From CAZJGF01 sp964545665 (GTDB lineage: Bacteria > Chloroflexota > Dehalococcoidia > GIF9 > AB-539-J10), in NCBI GenBank assembly GCA_964545665.1, contig CAZJGF010000067.1:1-8461 (forward strand): a stretch of DNA of 8,461 bases, given 5' to 3'. Below are positions 6,373-8,461 of the stretch, piece by piece (positions within the stretch are counted from its first letter, which is position 1; every line of letters begins with the position of its first letter). Both the position numbers and the translations under genes were made by a program. The notes beneath the pieces are model-generated. The model did no database searches. It saw only the letters and a list, made by a program, of their open reading frames with translations, and was not told the DNA's origin.

Positions 6373-6406
6373 AAGGGAGAGCCGCCTGCACAGGCGGCTC
6401 TCCCTT
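6373..6406. terminator. Perfect hairpin between convergent M16 and groEL genes
   Basis: A perfect inverted repeat has 16-bp arms, AAGGGAGAGCCGCCTG (6373-6388) and its exact complement (6391-6406), with a 2-nt centre. It lies 18 bp after the M16 stop and 34 bp beyond the groEL stop, between two converging genes, so it probably serves both as a bidirectional terminator. Neither side has a good run of T residues after the stem, so it may instead act as a 3'-end stabiliser or as a factor-assisted terminator. Confidence 0.75.
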
Positions 6407-6439
6407 GGTCAAGCACTACCGTTACTTCTATTATTGTTA

Positions 6440-8059
6440 TCAGTACTCGGGGTATCCTCCTGGTGGCATCGCAGGAGTCCTCTCCTTCTCGGGAATATCG
6501 GTTACTAAGGACTCGGTGGTCAGAATCATATTGGCAATGCTAGCGCCGTTTTGCAAGGCGGATCTGGTGACCTTCAGCGGATCGACAATGCCCCTTTCCA
6601 CCATGTTGACGTCTAACTCATCTTTGAGGGCGTCGTAGCCTATGCCAGCGGGACTCTCCTTCACCTTATTTGCCACTACTGAAGGCTCTCTACCACTATT
6701 GGTAGCAATGCAGCGGATAGGCGCCTCCAAAGCTCGCCGCAATATAGCCACACCAGTGGTCTCATCGCCTTGAACTTCAATCTTATCCAAAGCTGGTATT
6801 GAATTCAGCAGAGCAATACCACCCCCCGGCAAGATACCTTCCTCTACAGCAGCTCGAGTAGCTGACAAGGCATCCTCCACTCGGTGCTTCTTCTCTTTTA
6901 GCTCTACTTCAGTGCCAGCACCTACCTTAATCACTGCCACGCCACCAGCCAATTTAGCCAGCCTCTCCTGTAATTTCTCTTTATCGTAGTCAGAGGTGCT
7001 GATATCAATCTCAGATCTGATTTGCTTGATTCGGCCTTGAATATCCTCAGTTTTGCCTTTCCCTTCCACAATGGTCGTATTATCTTTATCCGCAACCACC
7101 CTTCTAGCCCGCCCCATATCCTCTATGGTGACTGAATCTAATTTCCTACCGACCTCCTCAGAAATGACCTTGCCCCCGGTGAGAACAGCTATGTCTTGAA
7201 GCATTGCCTTGCGGCGATCGCCGAAGCCTGGCGCTTTAACTGCCAGAGGGCTCAAGGTGCCTCTTAGCTTATTGACCACCAGGGTGGCCAGGGGTTCGCC
7301 CTCGACATCTTCAGCAATAACAACGATGTTCTTGGAAGTTTGAACAATTTTTTCCAGGGCAGGCAGGACATCACTGAGAGCTGATATTTTCTTGTCGGTA
7401 ATGAGGATGTATGGGTCTTCTAATTCCACTCTCATCTGTTCGGCATTGGTGATGAAATAGGGGCTGATGTAACCGCGGTCGAATTTCATCCCCTCAACAT
7501 ATTCAGTTTCAAATTTCAGTCCTTTGCCTTCTTCAACGGTGATCACGCCATCTTTGCCTACTTTTTCCATAACATCGGCAATTAAATCGCCAATCTCCTG
7601 ATCCACCGCTGATAAAGCGGCCACCTGGGCCACTTGTTCCTTACCCTTCACCGGAATGGACATTTTCTTAAGCTCATCAACTACAACTTCTACTCCCTTC
7701 TCAACGCCACGCTTCAAAGCCATAGAGTCAGCACCAGCGGCGACGTTCTTAAAACCTTCACTGACAATAGCTTGAGCCAGAATAACGGATGTGCTTGTGC
7801 CATCGCCACACTGGTCGTTGGTTTTGGTTGCCGCCTCTTTCACTAATTGCGCACCCATATTCTCAAATGGGTCAGGCAGCTCTATTTCCTTAGCTATGGA
7901 AACGCCGTCATTGATAACGGTGGGAGCTCCAAATTTCTTGTCCAGTGCCACCGGACGCCCGCGCGGCCCCAGAGTCACTCTAATCGCGTCAGCTAACGTA
8001 TCTATACCTCTTTTTAGTGCTTTCCTTGCTTCTTCGCCGAAAAGAAGTTGTTTTGCCAT
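6440..8059 (-). CDS. groEL: Chaperonin GroEL (Hsp60)
   Basis: This 539-residue protein is the 60-kDa subunit of the double-ring ATP-driven folding chamber in the cytoplasm, working with GroES. Recognisable elements are VTLGPRGRP (28-36), D51, the ATP-site GDGTST (85-90, with D86 equal to E. coli D87), the VEDALSATRAAVEEGI segment with the ATPase aspartate D396, and the GroEL signature AAVEEGILPGGG (403-414). Length is close to the usual 540-550. The C-terminus ends PAMPPGGYPEY and lacks the GGM-repeat tail of E. coli-type GroEL. The ATG has an AAGGAGG ribosome site 7 nt upstream, overlapping the groES stop region; the gap to groES is 15 bp, so the two form one operon. Confidence 0.98.
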   Translation of the reverse strand: MAKQLLFGEEARKALKRGIDTLADAIRVTLGPRGRPVALDKKFGAPTVINDGVSIAKEIELPDPFENMGAQLVKEAATKTNDQCGDGTSTSVILAQAIVSEGFKNVAAGADSMALKRGVEKGVEVVVDELKKMSIPVKGKEQVAQVAALSAVDQEIGDLIADVMEKVGKDGVITVEEGKGLKFETEYVEGMKFDRGYISPYFITNAEQMRVELEDPYILITDKKISALSDVLPALEKIVQTSKNIVVIAEDVEGEPLATLVVNKLRGTLSPLAVKAPGFGDRRKAMLQDIAVLTGGKVISEEVGRKLDSVTIEDMGRARRVVADKDNTTIVEGKGKTEDIQGRIKQIRSEIDISTSDYDKEKLQERLAKLAGGVAVIKVGAGTEVELKEKKHRVEDALSATRAAVEEGILPGGGIALLNSIPALDKIEVQGDETTGVAILRRALEAPIRCIATNSGREPSVVANKVKESPAGIGYDALKDELDVNMVERGIVDPLKVTRSALQNGASIANMILTTESLVTDIPEKERTPAMPPGGYPEY

Positions 8060-8074
8060 TTCTTTGCCTCCTTC

Positions 8075-8374
8075 TTATGAACTCTTCTTAGCTAAAATAT
8101 CGCTTTCACGCATAATAACCACTTCTTCGTCATCCAGCTTAAACTCGGTGCCAGCATATTTGGAATAAACTACCGTATCTCCTACCTTCACCTCCATGGC
8201 AATGCGCTTGCCCTCTTCAGATAGCTTCCCCGGACCTACAGCGATGATTTCGCCTTCCTGCGGCTTCTCCTTTACCGTGTCCGGAAGGACTATCCCCCCT
8301 TTGCTCACTTCCTCCTTGGGGCTAGGTTTAATTACCACCCTGTCCCCTAAAGGTTGAATCTTAGCCTTAGCCAT
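8075..8374 (-). CDS. groES: Co-chaperonin GroES (Hsp10)
   Basis: A 99-residue co-chaperonin that caps the GroEL ring as a heptamer. The start, IQPLGDRVVIKP (6-17), is the family signature. The mobile loop includes GGIVLP (26-31), which docks on the GroEL apical domain, followed by KEKPQEGEIIAVGPG (35-49). The second half, VKVGDTVVYSKYAGTEFKLDDEEVVIMRESDILA, closes the barrel. Length is typical (95-100). ATG 8372-8374 has an AGGAGGT site only 3-4 nt away, a slightly short spacing. It is the first gene of groES-groEL, 24 nt after a CIRCE operator, and so should be heat-inducible. Confidence 0.98.
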   Translation of the reverse strand: MAKAKIQPLGDRVVIKPSPKEEVSKGGIVLPDTVKEKPQEGEIIAVGPGKLSEEGKRIAMEVKVGDTVVYSKYAGTEFKLDDEEVVIMRESDILAKKSS

Positions 8375-8398
8375 ATTACCTCCTTTCGTTATAGTATT

Positions 8399-8425
8399 TT
8401 AGCACTCTAACGCCAAGACTGCTAA
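8399..8425 (-). promoter_or_regulatory. CIRCE operator (HrcA binding site)
   Basis: The plus strand reads TTAGCACTC (8399-8407), a 9-nt spacer, then GACTGCTAA (8417-8425). This is the CIRCE inverted repeat with one mismatch (GACTGCTAA where GAGTGCTAA is expected). It begins 2 nt after the groES -10 box, so it covers the transcription start and the early leader, the usual place for repression by HrcA. No hrcA gene is in the window. Confidence 0.92.
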
Positions 8426-8427
8426 TT

Positions 8428-8455
8428 ATTATAGCATAGAGAATTTAAAATGCAA
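8428..8455 (-). promoter_or_regulatory. Sigma-70 promoter (extended -10) for groES-groEL
   Basis: On the minus strand the -35 is TTGCAT (8450-8455) and the -10 is a perfect TATAAT (8428-8433), 16 bp apart. TGC before the -10 makes an extended element, the same TGCTATAAT as at the SDR promoter. The CIRCE operator follows directly. Confidence 0.8.
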
Positions 8456-8461
8456 CAAACT

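Noticed and set aside
7791..8168. 125-codon plus-strand frame across the groES/groEL junction
   Set aside because: Antisense to two highly conserved genes and spanning their junction; no independent support.
1..8461. Mobile elements, CRISPR arrays, toxin-antitoxin or defence genes
   Set aside because: I saw no transposase, integrase, regularly spaced repeats, or paired small genes of toxin-antitoxin type.

Overview
The window looks like bacterial chromosome of roughly even base composition. It carries three transcription blocks and no rRNA, tRNA, CRISPR array or insertion sequence. My best guess at the source is a Chloroflexota bacterium of the Dehalococcoidia type. The guess rests on the style of the GroEL protein (no GGM-repeat tail), a CIRCE-controlled groESL operon and a dispersed 'GTCATTGCGAG…GCAATCTC' repeat. 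It comes from recall, not from a search, so it is tentative.

Left block (1 to about 4790, all minus strand). In transcription order: an MFS transporter, a small cupin, a thiamine-diphosphate (ThDP) enzyme of the acetolactate synthase-like superfamily, a short-chain dehydrogenase/reductase (SDR), and an RraA-like aldolase/decarboxylase-family gene that runs off the left edge. The last gene is easily missed because it has no stop inside the window and begins with TTG. The MFS and cupin genes overlap by 20 bp, and the ThDP gene follows after 79 bp. The SDR and RraA-like genes each have a convincing sigma-70 promoter of their own, so the block appears to be two or three transcription units. Together the genes look like an uptake-plus-catabolism module for a small oxygenated carboxylate. 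The substrate cannot be read from the sequence.

Middle block (about 4787-6410). A 309-bp divergent spacer holds a strong plus-strand promoter placed so that its transcript should begin at or a few bases before the ATG of an M16 zinc peptidase. That gene has no Shine-Dalgarno sequence, so its mRNA is probably leaderless or nearly so. The gene ends at a perfect 16-bp-stem hairpin shared with the convergent groEL gene.

Right block (6440-8461, minus strand). The groES-groEL chaperonin operon has an extended -10 promoter followed at once by a CIRCE operator (one mismatch between its arms), implying HrcA heat-shock control.

I found no clearly new biological system. The points most worth following are the uncharacterised RraA/SDR/ThDP/cupin/MFS module, the probable leaderless M16 gene, two start-codon corrections, and the dispersed repeat between the ThDP and SDR genes.
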